64,000 nucleotides of DNA from Peteryoungia desertarenae. Lineage in GTDB: Bacteria; Pseudomonadota; Alphaproteobacteria; Rhizobiales; Rhizobiaceae. The DNA is taken from NCBI RefSeq assembly GCF_005860795.2, contig NZ_CP058350.1:3526543-3590542 (forward strand). Direction: 5' to 3'. A program made the position numbers and the translations under genes. The notes below the pieces were generated by a model. The model was not told where the DNA came from, did no database searches, and worked only from the letters and a program-made list of their open reading frames with translations. Within the stretch, counting starts at the first letter, position 1, and each line of letters starts with the position of its first letter. Of the stretch, positions 27,198 through 36,159 are shown piece by piece.

Positions 27198-28028
27198 TCA
27201 CTTGTAGACCAGCGGAGGCGGTGGGTCGAAAGCGACCTGCTGCTCCTGGCAACCGCCGAATACATAGCGAGCACCGGCATACAGCTCATGGCTTTGGAAG
27301 CCCTTGTCATAACCCGGCCCACCGTTGGAAGCGAAGCCGAACATATCACCACCCATGGTATGGCGGAAACGGTAGCCGGCATCGGCCTTGACGGCGCAGG
27401 TGAGATCAACGGAAGCACCCGCCATCAACTGGTAGGCAAAGCGCCAGCTGCCGGCTCCATGATGCTCGACTGTGGCGTCGCATCCGCCTCCATCGTTTTG
27501 GCAGGAGGTGTTTCTGAGTTTGTCCCACTTGACATACGAGCCGCCGATACCGCCACCGACATAGGGCGTGAAGTATCCGTAAGTGCCGAGGTCAACATAG
27601 GCATTGGCCATGAGAGTGTAGGCACGCATTGCGGAAATGTCAGTCGATCGGCACGGCTCAAGCGGGAAGCCGCAGCTCCCGACAGTCGAACCGCGGAAAT
27701 CGCTCTTGAACTTGTAGTCGAAGGTCAGATCGGTGCGCAGATAGTTGTTGATCTGGTAGCCGACACCAGCACCGACGGTGAAGCTGTCTTTCAGGTCGAC
27801 GGTTGCAAAATCATTAACGAGGGCGTTGGATCCCTGAAAATAATGAGCGCCTTTGATCTTGTTGAAGCTATAGCCAAGGTCACCGCGCAGATACCAGCCG
27901 GAAGCCTCGGATACCGTGATTTCCGGTGCCGCGATATAGGGCGCCGGCTCGGGTTGATACACATCTGCAGAATAGGCAGTCGTGCTGGCCAGCATGGCGG
28001 CAGCGACAGCAATCAAGCTCGTCTTCAT
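27198..28028 (-). CDS. Outer membrane beta-barrel protein (Omp25/opacity type)
   Basis: A 276-residue exported protein. The signal peptide (about 1-23, ending TTAYSA) is followed by a short Pro-rich segment and alternating amphipathic strands with Gly/Tyr/Phe content (GWYLRGDLGYSFNK, VGAGVGYQINNYLRTDLTFDYKF, YFTPYVGGGIGGSYVKW, HELYAGARYVFGG), typical of the 8-stranded Omp25/Omp31 group in Rhizobiales. Four Cys in loops (near 131-140 and 185-191) could form disulfides. The ATG at 28028 directly precedes the signal peptide. It is likely monocistronic. Confidence 0.82.
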   Translation of the reverse strand: MKTSLIAVAAAMLASTTAYSADVYQPEPAPYIAAPEITVSEASGWYLRGDLGYSFNKIKGAHYFQGSNALVNDFATVDLKDSFTVGAGVGYQINNYLRTDLTFDYKFKSDFRGSTVGSCGFPLEPCRSTDISAMRAYTLMANAYVDLGTYGYFTPYVGGGIGGSYVKWDKLRNTSCQNDGGGCDATVEHHGAGSWRFAYQLMAGASVDLTCAVKADAGYRFRHTMGGDMFGFASNGGPGYDKGFQSHELYAGARYVFGGCQEQQVAFDPPPPLVYK

Positions 28029-28213
28029 GGCAGGATACTCCAAATTCCCCTGGTTGCTTAAATCAGGCCAGAAGCGGCCGATAATCAGAACACGTGAGGA
28101 TAATGGAATGGAAAAGTTAAGTTGCACTTAACCCTAGTCATTAACTCTGCCTCTTTGGACCTTGCTAACCAAGACGCTTGGGAACGAAGTAATGTTCCTT
28201 GCGACAGGAAAGG

Positions 28214-28248
28214 AAAGCGGCGCGCGTCCCGTCGGACACGCGCCGTTT
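28214..28248 (-). terminator. Terminator of the minus-strand chemoreceptor gene
   Basis: A GC-rich stem with one mismatch (28217-28229 with 28234-28246, 4-nt loop) is flanked by AAA/TTT and lies just past the chemoreceptor stop at 28277 on the minus strand. Confidence 0.75.
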
Positions 28249-28276
28249 CGATCGAGTCTTGTTTTGGCAGGGCCCT

Positions 28277-30592
28277 TCAGCCAGCCATTCGTTGACGGGA
28301 CGCTGTCATCCCGTCGAACTTCCCGGGCTGATTATCCAGTGTGAACTGTCCGAGTTGTTGATCCATCTCGGCAGCTTCCTGCGCCAGCTTGTGTATTGCA
28401 GCGGTCGTTTCTTCGACCAGGGCAGCATTTTGCTGCGTCATGGTGTCGAGCTTGCCAACGGAACCATGAATATGCCCGAGGGTTTCCGCCTCTTCGCGCG
28501 TCGATTCCATGATCTCGCTGATGTGACTATTGATCGCCAGAACATGCGCGCCGATACCGTTGAGGGCAGCCCCTGCCTTTTCAACCAGGCTGACACCGTT
28601 TTCAACTTCGACCGTGGACTTGGCCAGAAGGTCACTGATCTCCTTCGCAGCCGTTGAGGAGCGCTGTGCCAATGCGCGAACTTCCTGCGCAACCACGGCA
28701 AATCCCTTGCCACTTTCGCCGGCACGCGCGGCCTCAACGCCGGCATTCAGCGCCAGGAGATTGGTCTGGAAGGCAATTTCATCAATGACGCCAATGATCT
28801 TATTGATCTCCTGGCTGGAGCACTGAATTGCTTCCATCGCGCTGATCGTATCGCCCATGATCAGTCCGGAATGCTCCGTATCCTGCTTGGCGTGACGGGC
28901 GATCTTTTCGGCTTCTGCAGCGCGTGAGATCTGTACCTGAACCGCATCAGTGATTTCCTTGATTGCATTTGCGGCTTCAGAAACAGCGATCGCCTGCCGT
29001 TCGGTGCGCTCTGCCAATTGATCGGCTCCGGCCCGCATCTCCTCAGAACCAGCCCTGACGGCAACCGAGTTTCCACCGATACCGGAAAGGGTCTGACTGA
29101 GTGTTGCCAATGCATTGTTGAAATTGGCTCGCAGGCTCTCCAGCGCGTCGGGGAAACGATGATTGATCTTGAAGGACAAATCGCCCTTTGCAAGGCGACC
29201 AAGGCCTTCGTCCAAAACCTCGACGACTTGCTGAAGAGTTGCAGCCTCTGCATCTCGTTCTGTCATCCGCTGCCGTCGCTCCAGTTCCACCCGCTCGCGT
29301 TCCTCACGCCGCTCCAGTGACTGGCGTTGCTGTTCGATCAGCCCCAGCCGGAAGCGCTCCAGCGCCCGTGCCATCCTGCCGATCTCGTCGCCGCGATGCT
29401 GATTGGGAACCGTGTTGTCCAGTTTCCCGTCAGCAACCTCACCGGTGAATTGGGTCAATGCCGCCAAGGGGGCAAACAGCCGCTTCATCAGAAAACCCGT
29501 GGCAAAGGCAAGGGCAAGAAGCGCCAGAAGACCCGTGATCATCAGGGTCTGGGCTATCCGCATGGACCCGGCCGCGAGTTCCGTGTGGCTGATGCTCTCG
29601 GCAACGACATAAACCTGATCGTTGAACATGACGGCCCGCCCGAAAGCCTTGGCAGCACCATCGTTGCGGGTGATCTCGGAACTGAAGATCTGATCGACGG
29701 TCGGATTTGCCGGGAAATTGAAATCTGCAGACTTGATGTCCACCAGCGAACCGTCGCCTCCAAGTGCAATGCCCGTGCCGTCTGCCGACAGGATCGCCGT
29801 CTGCTCCGTGCTGCCGGGCACGATTCCCTTGGACAAAATGCGGCTCAGCGCATTGGCATCCACCTGGAAAACGAAAACACCCTTGAATGACTCGAACTTC
29901 ACGACCGGGACTGCGAAGTAAACTTCGGGCGTAGCAGCATTGGCTCCGACTGAGAGGCCCGAAAAGGTTATGGCAGCGACATCATCGACCGCAGCCTCGG
30001 CCGCTTCGACGCTCAGGGCGAAGACCTTGCCCAGACCGGACGCCGCCAACGGACCTGTAGTGACATTTTCGGCGAAACTGGGCCCTTTGCGATAACTGTA
30101 GAGTACATTGCCCGACTGATCGAGGATCAGCATATCGCTGAAAGCGGTGTTGCGCAGGTAGTCGCCGACCTGGACTTGGGTCGTCTCGTGCGTGGAATAA
30201 TAGAAGCCGCTCGGACCTTCTGGCTTTACCAGCTTTTCGCGTTCGCCAGCTGGAAACGGATTTTCAGAAACAAACACCCGCTGCAGTTCTGATTTCGCGT
30301 CACCGGAGTTTTTCGTAATCGTGTTCCAGCCGCTTTTCAGCCCGGTAAGCGATTGTTGCAGACTCTCGATCTTGGCTATCGAGTTCGCCTGGTTCTCAAT
30401 CTGCTTCAACTGCTCTGACAACATGTCGCCGCGAAATGTCAGCGCTGCGACCATCGACTTCTCAGTCAGAGCCGCAAACTCAGCGTTGGAGGATCGATAG
30501 GCGAAGACGTTCAGCAGCGCGACCGTCACTACGGTAAGGAGCAGAAACAGACCAATGACCTTGGAGGAGAGAGAGTTCAAACGAGCAGCCAT
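28277..30592 (-). CDS. Methyl-accepting chemotaxis protein with large periplasmic sensor
   Basis: A 771-residue chemoreceptor. TM1 is at about 11-30 (VIGLFLLLTVVTVALLNVF), followed by a periplasmic sensor of about 330 residues (probable double-Cache), TM2 near 355-380, a HAMP domain with LAPLAALTQFTGEVADGKLD, and the cytoplasmic signalling hairpin with [21 protein letters not shown] as the CheW/CheA-contacting tip. I chose the ATG at 30592, which precedes TM1; upstream in-frame ATGs give a non-hydrophobic extension. It lacks a C-terminal CheR-binding pentapeptide, unlike the chemoreceptor at 51.3-53.3 kb. Ligand unknown. Confidence 0.9.
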   Translation of the reverse strand: MAARLNSLSSKVIGLFLLLTVVTVALLNVFAYRSSNAEFAALTEKSMVAALTFRGDMLSEQLKQIENQANSIAKIESLQQSLTGLKSGWNTITKNSGDAKSELQRVFVSENPFPAGEREKLVKPEGPSGFYYSTHETTQVQVGDYLRNTAFSDMLILDQSGNVLYSYRKGPSFAENVTTGPLAASGLGKVFALSVEAAEAAVDDVAAITFSGLSVGANAATPEVYFAVPVVKFESFKGVFVFQVDANALSRILSKGIVPGSTEQTAILSADGTGIALGGDGSLVDIKSADFNFPANPTVDQIFSSEITRNDGAAKAFGRAVMFNDQVYVVAESISHTELAAGSMRIAQTLMITGLLALLALAFATGFLMKRLFAPLAALTQFTGEVADGKLDNTVPNQHRGDEIGRMARALERFRLGLIEQQRQSLERREERERVELERRQRMTERDAEAATLQQVVEVLDEGLGRLAKGDLSFKINHRFPDALESLRANFNNALATLSQTLSGIGGNSVAVRAGSEEMRAGADQLAERTERQAIAVSEAANAIKEITDAVQVQISRAAEAEKIARHAKQDTEHSGLIMGDTISAMEAIQCSSQEINKIIGVIDEIAFQTNLLALNAGVEAARAGESGKGFAVVAQEVRALAQRSSTAAKEISDLLAKSTVEVENGVSLVEKAGAALNGIGAHVLAINSHISEIMESTREEAETLGHIHGSVGKLDTMTQQNAALVEETTAAIHKLAQEAAEMDQQLGQFTLDNQPGKFDGMTASRQRMAG

Positions 30593-30757
30593 GACGGATC
30601 CCGGAGGCCTCCATGGCTCCAGAACAGCCATGGCAGGCATTTGAAAGAAAACCGGACAGCTCACACGCCGCCCCTTTAGATTGGCAGGTTTCATGCCAAA
30701 CGCTTAAGCGGCAGTTAAAAAAATTTCCAAGCTTTCAGATTTATCGCGTTAACTCGA

Positions 30758-31759
30758 TCATGCGGCGGCGAAAATCTGCTCCCGCAAACCGGCAAGGAGG
30801 GCCACAGACATCAGCCTTGCCTCAACATCATGAATTGGTGTGGAGACGATCAATTCATCGGGTCTGAAACGTTCGATGAAATCTGCGAGCTTTTCCGCCG
30901 CAACGCCAGGCGATCCGACAATGGCATACCGCAGCGTATGCTCAACGCCGTGACGCTCAACGTCAGTCCACAACCTGGACATATCGTCTACCGGGCGCGG
31001 AAACTTGCCGCGAACATTTCTGCGCAGATTGATGAACTGCTGCTGTGCCGAGGTGAAATGATAGGCGGCACGGGCGTCGCTGTCGGCGACGGAAGCCATC
31101 ACCCCTGCCATGACATAAGGCGCCTGCAATTGCGCTGACGGTTGAAACCGCTCTCGATAGATCGCGATCGCATCTGCCAGTTGATCCGGCGCAAAATGGG
31201 ATGCGAAAGCATAGGGTAAGCCGAGCGCAGCAGCCAGATGCGCACTGTAAAGGCTGGAACCAAGGATCCAGATCGGCACATGACTTCCTGCACCAGGAAA
31301 TGCCTGCACGACGCCGTCATCGCCTCCCTCCCCGATGAGCTTTTGCAGCTCGAGAATGTCGTGCGGGAAGCTTTCGGCGCCAGCTTCCATGTTTCGGCGA
31401 AGGGCGCGTGCGGTGCGCATGTCAGTCCCTGGAGCTCGTCCGAGGCCAAGATCAATGCGTCCAGGATAGAGCGCTTCCAGCGTGCCGAATTGCTCCGCGA
31501 TCACCAGCGGCGAGTGATTGGGCAGCATGACCCCACCGGACCCCACCCGAATAGTCTGAGTGCCGGCGGCCACATGCGAGATGACCAGTGCCGTGGCGGC
31601 GCTGGCGATGCCCGGCATGCCATGATGTTCGGCCAGCCAGTAGCGGAGATAGCCATTCTTCTCCGCCACCTGTGCAAGCCGCCTGGATGCGTCCAGTGCT
31701 TCACGGACCGTATGCCCTTCGGCAACGGGAGAGAGATCGAGAATGGAAAACGGTATCAT
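30758..31759 (-). CDS. LLM-class flavin-dependent oxidoreductase (luciferase-like)
   Basis: A 333-residue bacterial luciferase-fold enzyme. It begins [14 protein letters not shown] and contains [14 protein letters not shown] near 40-53, [40 protein letters not shown] near 72-112 and [22 protein letters not shown] near 173-194, all typical of the MsnO8-type LLM group. Such enzymes use reduced FMN supplied by a reductase to oxidise small substrates. It is divergent from ruvC with about 150 bp shared. Substrate unknown. Confidence 0.85.
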   Translation of the reverse strand: MIPFSILDLSPVAEGHTVREALDASRRLAQVAEKNGYLRYWLAEHHGMPGIASAATALVISHVAAGTQTIRVGSGGVMLPNHSPLVIAEQFGTLEALYPGRIDLGLGRAPGTDMRTARALRRNMEAGAESFPHDILELQKLIGEGGDDGVVQAFPGAGSHVPIWILGSSLYSAHLAAALGLPYAFASHFAPDQLADAIAIYRERFQPSAQLQAPYVMAGVMASVADSDARAAYHFTSAQQQFINLRRNVRGKFPRPVDDMSRLWTDVERHGVEHTLRYAIVGSPGVAAEKLADFIERFRPDELIVSTPIHDVEARLMSVALLAGLREQIFAAA

Positions 31760-31850
31760 GTCAAACGCCTTTGTTTTTCACCGCCTCCATGTAGTGGGCT
31801 TCCCCCGAAGTCCCAAGAGGTGACGATAACATATCATAATCACTTCGTAT

Positions 31851-31865
31851 GTTTCGGTTTTGTTC
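31851..31865 (+). promoter_or_regulatory. Candidate LexA (SOS) box upstream of ruvC, one mismatch
   Basis: GTTT-N7-GTTC (31851-31865) matches the alphaproteobacterial LexA motif GTTC-N7-GTTC except for the last base of the first half. It ends 45 nt before the ruvC ATG, a suitable place for operator control. Confidence 0.55.
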
Positions 31866-31910
31866 ACATTTCACTGGCAGAGATCGGCGATACCGCATTA
31901 GGATAGTTCC

Positions 31911-32423
31911 ATGACCTCTACGATTCGCATCATCGGCATCGACCCGGGCCTCCGCCGCTGCGGCTGGGGCATTATCGAAACGTTCGGAAATTCGCTGCGC
32001 TTCGTCGCGTCAGGGACCGTGACCTCCGATGGCGACATGGATCTGGCCTCCCGCCTCTGCCAGCTGCATGACGGGCTGGCCGAAGTCGTCCACACCTACA
32101 AGCCCGATGAGGCCGCCGTCGAGCAGACCTTCGTCAACAAGGATGCGGTGGCCACGCTGAAGCTCGGCCAGGCCCGCGGCATCGCCATGCTGGTCCCTGC
32201 CCGCGCCGGACTGCCGGTTGCGGAATATGCGCCGAATGCCGTGAAGAAGTCCGTCATCGGTGTCGGCCATGGCGAAAAGCAGCAGATCCACATGATGCTG
32301 AAGATCCTGATGCCCAAAGCCGAATTCAAGGGCAACGACGCCGCCGACGCACTCGCCATCGCCATCTGCCACGCCCACAATCGCGGCGGCGACAGGATGC
32401 GCAAAGTGCTAGCCTCCGCCTGA
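31911..32423 (+). CDS. ruvC: Holliday junction endonuclease RuvC
   Basis: A 170-residue resolvase with the first catalytic Asp in [14 protein letters not shown] (about D11), Glu in [10 protein letters not shown] near 68-77 and the acidic pair in [16 protein letters not shown] near 139-154, all of which are expected for RuvC. It cuts Holliday junctions symmetrically when RuvAB branch migration presents them. It is the first gene of an operon that continues, unusually, with a toxin-antitoxin pair before ruvA. Confidence 0.96.
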   Translation: MTSTIRIIGIDPGLRRCGWGIIETFGNSLRFVASGTVTSDGDMDLASRLCQLHDGLAEVVHTYKPDEAAVEQTFVNKDAVATLKLGQARGIAMLVPARAGLPVAEYAPNAVKKSVIGVGHGEKQQIHMMLKILMPKAEFKGNDAADALAIAICHAHNRGGDRMRKVLASA

Positions 32424-32426
32424 TTT

Positions 32427-32441
32427 GTTCTTGACTTGTTC
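32427..32441 (+). promoter_or_regulatory. Perfect alphaproteobacterial LexA (SOS) box in front of vapBC1
   Basis: GTTCTTGACTTGTTC at 32427-32441 is an exact GTTC-N7-GTTC direct repeat, the LexA operator of Rhizobiaceae and relatives. Its spacer contains the -35 hexamer TTGACT, so bound LexA would occlude RNA polymerase. It lies between the ruvC stop (32423) and the antitoxin start (32480). Confidence 0.75.
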
Positions 32442-32460
32442 CGCCAGTAGGAATTATCCT
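32431..32460 (+). promoter_or_regulatory. Internal promoter of vapBC1-ruvA
   Basis: TTGACT (32431-32436) and TATCCT (32455-32460) are separated by 18 nt. An imperfect dyad around the -10 (AGGA-ATTA-TCCT, 32449-32460) could be the antitoxin's own operator. The start would be about 15 nt before the antitoxin ATG, and GGAGG at 32470-32474 is the ribosome site. Confidence 0.6.
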
Positions 32461-32479
32461 TACCGAATTGGAGGCGAAC

Positions 32480-32731
32480 ATGCGCGTGACATCCAAGGGC
32501 CAGGTGACCATTCCCCGCGATCTGCGCGAACTGGTTGGCATAGAACCGAATTCGGAAGTCGTTTTCACCGTTGAGGACGGCAGGCTGATGCTTGCGCCCA
32601 AGAACGGTGCCGAGGCTCTCAGGGAAAAGGAGCGTTTGGCTGGACTTATGGAGACCCTGGCGCGACTGGAAGGCACAGGCGATCAGGATGTTGACGCAGA
32701 GACTCTGATGCAGATGACACGGGACCGCTAG
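32480..32731 (+). CDS. vapB: AbrB/SpoVT-type antitoxin (module 1)
   Basis: An 83-residue swapped-hairpin AbrB DNA-binding protein: MRVTSKGQVTIPRDLRELVG with the expected GQVTIP and a second strand VVFTVEDGRLMLAPK, then a helical acidic C-terminus that would bind and block the toxin. I chose the ATG at 32480 with GGAGG 5 nt before it; an in-frame TTG at 32468 would overlap that site. The toxin gene starts 3 bp after its stop. It is inserted between ruvC and ruvA and under a perfect SOS box. Confidence 0.88.
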   Translation: MRVTSKGQVTIPRDLRELVGIEPNSEVVFTVEDGRLMLAPKNGAEALREKERLAGLMETLARLEGTGDQDVDAETLMQMTRDR

Positions 32732-32734
32732 GTT

Positions 32735-33151
32735 ATGGCCGTACTCGTTGACACGAACGTGCTCGTCGATGTTGCCGTGCGCGATCCGAAATGGCTCGAA
32801 TGGTCTCGCGGCCAGCTTTTGCGCTTGGCGCGTCACGAGCCGCTGGTGATCAATCCGATCATCTATTCCGAATTTTCCGTTCGTTATTCCGATCGCGATA
32901 GCGTCGACGCCCTCCTGCCGGTTTCGGACTTCCATCGCGAGAGCCTCCCCTGGGCGGCTGGCTTCGCAGCTGGCGTGGCATTCAGGATCTACCGTCTCGC
33001 AGGCGGAGGACGTGAGCGCGTGCTGCCGGATTTCCTGATTGGAGCCCATGCCGCCATCAGGGGTCACAAGATCCTGACCCGGGATCCAAAAGGCTATCGC
33101 AGCTACTTCCCCGACCTCGACATCATCTCCCCCGACACCCATCCCCTGTAA
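32735..33151 (+). CDS. vapC: PIN-domain ribonuclease toxin (VapC type, module 1)
   Basis: A 138-residue PIN protein with all four acidic active-site residues visible: D6 (VDTNVLVD), E46 (YSEFSV), D99 ([10 protein letters not shown]) and D117 (TRDPKGY). VapC toxins are Mg-dependent RNases that usually cut tRNA or rRNA loops and arrest translation; the antitoxin upstream neutralises them. The active site appears intact. The gene ends 16 bp before ruvA and leaves no room for a separate terminator, so ruvA should be read from the same transcript. Confidence 0.88.
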   Translation: MAVLVDTNVLVDVAVRDPKWLEWSRGQLLRLARHEPLVINPIIYSEFSVRYSDRDSVDALLPVSDFHRESLPWAAGFAAGVAFRIYRLAGGGRERVLPDFLIGAHAAIRGHKILTRDPKGYRSYFPDLDIISPDTHPL

Positions 33152-33167
33152 CGCGACGGACGCATCC

Positions 33168-33785
33168 ATGATCGGCAAACTCAAAGGCACCATTGACGAG
33201 ATTGGCGACGACTATGTTCTCGTCGATGTCCACGGCGTCTGCTACGTCGCCCACTGCTCGTCGCGAACACTTGGCCGCATCGGCTCGCCCGGCGAGGCCG
33301 TCGTGCTCTTCATCGAAACCTATGTCCGCGAGGACCAGCTGAAACTCTTCGGCTTCCTGAGCGCGCTGGAGCGGGAGTGGTTCAACATCCTGCAGAGCGT
33401 GCAGGGTGTCGGCGCCAAGGTGGCGCTGGCCGTGCTTTCCACCCTGACCCCGTCGGAACTCGCCAATGCCATTGCCCTGCAGGACAAGGCCGCGATCTCC
33501 CGCGCCCCCGGCGTCGGCCCAAAGGTCGCGCTCCGCCTTGTCACTGAACTGAAGAACAAGGCCCCCGCCTTTGCCGGTGAAGCCTCCGGCAATATCGGGC
33601 TGAAGCAGGAGCTCGGCGAAGGCGTGGCTTTAGCCCCGGTTGCTGATGCTGTCTCAGCGCTCACCAATCTCGGCTATTCCCGCGACCAGGCCGCCAATGC
33701 GGTGGCGGCGGCGTTGAAGAACGGCGGCGAAGGCGCTGACAGCGCCAAGCTGATACGGCTGGGGCTGAAGGAGTTGTCGCGGTGA
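33168..33785 (+). CDS. ruvA: Holliday junction DNA helicase subunit RuvA
   Basis: A 205-residue junction-binding protein. It has the N-terminal OB-fold ([26 protein letters not shown] at the start), the tandem helix-hairpin-helix region with [14 protein letters not shown] near 79-92 and [17 protein letters not shown] near 113-129, and the C-terminal RuvB-contacting domain ([19 protein letters not shown] near 166-184). The gene is flanked on both sides by toxin-antitoxin modules in the same direction, which is unusual because ruvA normally adjoins ruvC and ruvB directly. Confidence 0.96.
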   Translation: MIGKLKGTIDEIGDDYVLVDVHGVCYVAHCSSRTLGRIGSPGEAVVLFIETYVREDQLKLFGFLSALEREWFNILQSVQGVGAKVALAVLSTLTPSELANAIALQDKAAISRAPGVGPKVALRLVTELKNKAPAFAGEASGNIGLKQELGEGVALAPVADAVSALTNLGYSRDQAANAVAAALKNGGEGADSAKLIRLGLKELSR

Positions 33786-33802
33786 GTTGTCCTCCGAATT
33801 TG

Positions 33803-33831
33803 TCTCGTTCCGACATTTCTGATAAAGTTGG
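33803..33831 (+). promoter_or_regulatory. Candidate promoter/operator of vapBC2
   Basis: Within the 73-bp gap after ruvA, TTGTCT is followed about 17 nt later by TAAAGT. A TTCCGAC/GTTGGAA inverted repeat spans the spacer and -10. No GTTC-N7-GTTC box is present here. Confidence 0.4.
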
Positions 33832-33858
33832 AAAAACATCAAAACGTCGGAGACTCTG

Positions 33859-34146
33859 ATGAAAACATGGGAAGTTACCATGTCCCCCAAAGGTCAGATC
33901 ACCATTCCGAAAGAAATGCGTGAGCTGCTCAATCTGAGTCCCGGCGATCAGTTGGTCTACAGCGTGATTGACGGCGAAATTGTCATCACTCCCAAGAACA
34001 TCGACCTCAAGGATCTGGCCGGTTTTCTTGGCAAGCCGCCAAACGGACACGCAACACTGGAGGAAATCGACGAAGCAGTCGTCCAGACGGCAGGCGCAAA
34101 CGCACTTTCTACCGGGGGTGACGACCCATCGGATCTTGCGGCATGA
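33859..34146 (+). CDS. vapB: AbrB/SpoVT-type antitoxin (module 2)
   Basis: A 95-residue antitoxin with the AbrB swapped-hairpin fold MSPKGQITIPKEMRELLNLSPGDQLVYSVIDGEIVITPKN (residues about 7-47) and a variable acidic C-terminus that should contact its toxin. The sequence differs clearly from the module 1 antitoxin outside the fold, so this is not a recent tandem duplication. The stop overlaps the toxin start by four bases (ATGA at 34143-34146). It lies between ruvA and ruvB. Confidence 0.88.
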   Translation: MKTWEVTMSPKGQITIPKEMRELLNLSPGDQLVYSVIDGEIVITPKNIDLKDLAGFLGKPPNGHATLEEIDEAVVQTAGANALSTGGDDPSDLAA

Positions 34147-34547
34147 CCCTTGTTGGCCTTGATACGAACATCTTGATCCGGCTTCTGACCAATGACGATC
34201 CGGATCAACGGCGTCTGGCTCTAAGTTTTGCCGAAGGGCTTGGAAAGGACTACCTCGCCTTTCTCCCTCTGATTTGCGTATTGGAATTGGACTGGGCATT
34301 GCGCTCGCAACTTGGCTACGGAAGACGCGAAGCCTCGACGGCGATCGCGAAACTGCTGCAGGTCCGGGGCCTGACTGTCGAAAGCCACGACCTCGTCGTA
34401 AAAGCACTGCGGCAGGTCGACCAGAAGAATGCCGACTTCGCCGACGCCTTGATTGCCGCCCGGTCTATTCAAGAGGGCTGCACCTCCGTAAAGACCTTCG
34501 ACAAACGCGCCGCCTCCCGTGTGCCCGCCATGGAACTTCTCGCATGA
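34143..34547 (+). CDS. vapC: PIN-domain ribonuclease toxin (VapC type, module 2)
   Basis: A 134-residue PIN protein. The acidic residues are D7 ([11 protein letters not shown]), E48 (VLELDWAL), D98 ([10 protein letters not shown]) and D120 (TFDKRA), so the active site is complete. It resembles PIN toxins of the type with a C-terminal KTFDKRAA motif. Its start overlaps the antitoxin stop and its stop overlaps the ruvB start (ATGATGA at 34544-34550), so its translation should be coupled both to the antitoxin and to RuvB synthesis. Confidence 0.88.
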   Translation: MTLVGLDTNILIRLLTNDDPDQRRLALSFAEGLGKDYLAFLPLICVLELDWALRSQLGYGRREASTAIAKLLQVRGLTVESHDLVVKALRQVDQKNADFADALIAARSIQEGCTSVKTFDKRAASRVPAMELLA

Positions 34548-35584
34548 TGACCAACAACCCCATCCTCTCGCCCGAAAAGAAGGGGGAAGATCTCGATGCA
34601 GCACTCCGCCCGCAGTCGCTGGATGACTTCACTGGCCAGGCGGAAGCACGCGCCAATCTGAAAATCTTCATCGAGGCTGCGAAGAACCGGGGCGAAGCGC
34701 TGGATCACGTGCTCTTCGTCGGCCCGCCGGGGCTTGGCAAGACGACGCTTGCCCAGATCATGGCCAAGGAACTCGGCGTCAATTTCCGCTCGACCTCGGG
34801 GCCCGTCATCGCCAAGGCTGGCGATCTCGCCGCCCTTTTGACCAATCTCGAAGAGCGCGATGTGCTCTTCATCGACGAAATCCATCGCTTGAGCCCCGCC
34901 GTCGAGGAAATCCTCTATCCGGCCATGGAGGACTTCCAGCTCGACCTGATCATCGGCGAAGGGCCGGCAGCCCGCTCGGTGAAGATCGACCTGTCGAAAT
35001 TCACCCTCGTTGCCGCCACCACCCGTCTCGGCCTGTTGACCACCCCCTTGCGGGATCGTTTTGGCATTCCGGTACGGCTGAATTTCTACACGGTCGAGGA
35101 ACTCGAATCGATCGTCCGCCGTGGCGCCCGGCTCCTCAATCTGCCGATGACGGACGACGGCGCCCGCGAAGTTGCCCGCCGCGCCCGCGGCACGCCACGC
35201 ATTGCCGGCCGCCTGCTGCGCCGTGTCCGCGACTTCGCCGAGGTCGCCCGCGCGGAAGCGGTAACCCGGCAGATCGCGGACGAAGCACTCACGCGGCTCA
35301 ACGTCGACAATATGGGCCTCGACCAGCTCGACATGCGCTATCTCTCGATGATCGCCGTGAATTTCGGCGGCGGCCCTGTCGGCATCGAAACCATCGCCGC
35401 CGGTCTCTCGGAACCGCGCGACGCGATCGAGGACATCATCGAGCCCTATATGATCCAGCAGGGCTTCATCCAGCGCACCCCGCGTGGCCGTGTCTTGACG
35501 GCGACTGCCTGGAAGCACCTGGGCATGACGCCGCCAAAAGATCTCGAAGCGGCGCAATTCCGCCTGACGCTCGAGGACGATTAA
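34544..35584 (+). CDS. ruvB: Holliday junction branch-migration ATPase RuvB
   Basis: A 346-residue AAA+ motor starting [20 protein letters not shown]. Walker A is GPPGLGKT (60-67), Walker [10 protein letters not shown] near 108-116, sensor 1 is in [10 protein letters not shown] near 157-166, the Arg finger is in PLRDRFGI, and a C-terminal winged-helix follows. The ATG at 34544 is within the stop of the preceding toxin gene; longer upstream frames are antisense-like artefacts lacking family similarity. RuvB drives branch migration with RuvA. It is the last gene of the split ruv operon. Confidence 0.96.
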   Translation: MMTNNPILSPEKKGEDLDAALRPQSLDDFTGQAEARANLKIFIEAAKNRGEALDHVLFVGPPGLGKTTLAQIMAKELGVNFRSTSGPVIAKAGDLAALLTNLEERDVLFIDEIHRLSPAVEEILYPAMEDFQLDLIIGEGPAARSVKIDLSKFTLVAATTRLGLLTTPLRDRFGIPVRLNFYTVEELESIVRRGARLLNLPMTDDGAREVARRARGTPRIAGRLLRRVRDFAEVARAEAVTRQIADEALTRLNVDNMGLDQLDMRYLSMIAVNFGGGPVGIETIAAGLSEPRDAIEDIIEPYMIQQGFIQRTPRGRVLTATAWKHLGMTPPKDLEAAQFRLTLEDD

Positions 35585-35588
35585 GACC

Positions 35589-36104
35589 GTGTCCAAACGC
35601 ACCCTGATCACCATCAAGGACGGTAAGCAGCGGTTCAACCATCGCATCGCAGGCCTCGCCTTCCGCGACGGTCATGTTCTGGTCCACCGCGCCACCCATG
35701 AGAGTTTCTGGACCTTTCCCGGAGGCCGGGCCGAAATCGGCGAAACTTCGGCGGAAACGCTCATGCGCGAAATGCAGGAGGAACTGGGTGTCGAGGCCAG
35801 GGTCCAGGAACTGCTCTGGATCGTCGAGAATTTCTTCGACTACGAGGGCAAGGCCTGGCATGAACTGGGCCTTTACTACCGCATGGAGATCCCGGACCAC
35901 TTCCCCTTCCATTCGACCGACATCATCCACCGCAACGAGGACGGCAAGAACAGCCTTGAGTTCAAATGGGTTCAGGCAACACGGGAAGCGCTGATTGCTC
36001 TCGATATTCCGCCTTACTTCATTGCCGACGAGATCGAATCCTTGCCGATCTCTCCGAAGCACATCGTCTGGCATGACGGCGATCTCGATGGGAAACAGGG
36101 CTGA
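35589..36104 (+). CDS. NUDIX hydrolase
   Basis: A 171-residue protein with a full Nudix box GGRAEIGETSAETLMREMQEELG (about residues 47-69), which matches G-x5-E-x7-R-E-x2-E-E-x-G. The start is a GTG 5 bp after the ruvB stop, indicating cotranscription with the ruv operon. The remainder (FFDYEGKAWHELGLYYRMEIPD) resembles ADP-sugar/mutT-like Nudix proteins, but the substrate cannot be assigned. Its position directly behind ruvB could suggest a nucleotide-cleaning role with repair, which is only inference. Confidence 0.85.
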   Translation: MSKRTLITIKDGKQRFNHRIAGLAFRDGHVLVHRATHESFWTFPGGRAEIGETSAETLMREMQEELGVEARVQELLWIVENFFDYEGKAWHELGLYYRMEIPDHFPFHSTDIIHRNEDGKNSLEFKWVQATREALIALDIPPYFIADEIESLPISPKHIVWHDGDLDGKQG

Positions 36105-36159
36105 GACTGGCTTCGACTTGTTGCGTCTGCTAGAGCCGAAAAACAAGCGAGGACTGCAC

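Noticed and set aside
33786..33858. A second SOS box in front of vapBC2
   Set aside because: The only GTTC there is preceded at N7 by GAAT, not GTTC, so it does not fit the motif.
34274..34543. N-terminal extension of ruvB by 90 codons
   Set aside because: The extension runs out of frame through the PIN toxin gene, which has a complete active site, and the conserved RuvB N-terminus begins at 34544.
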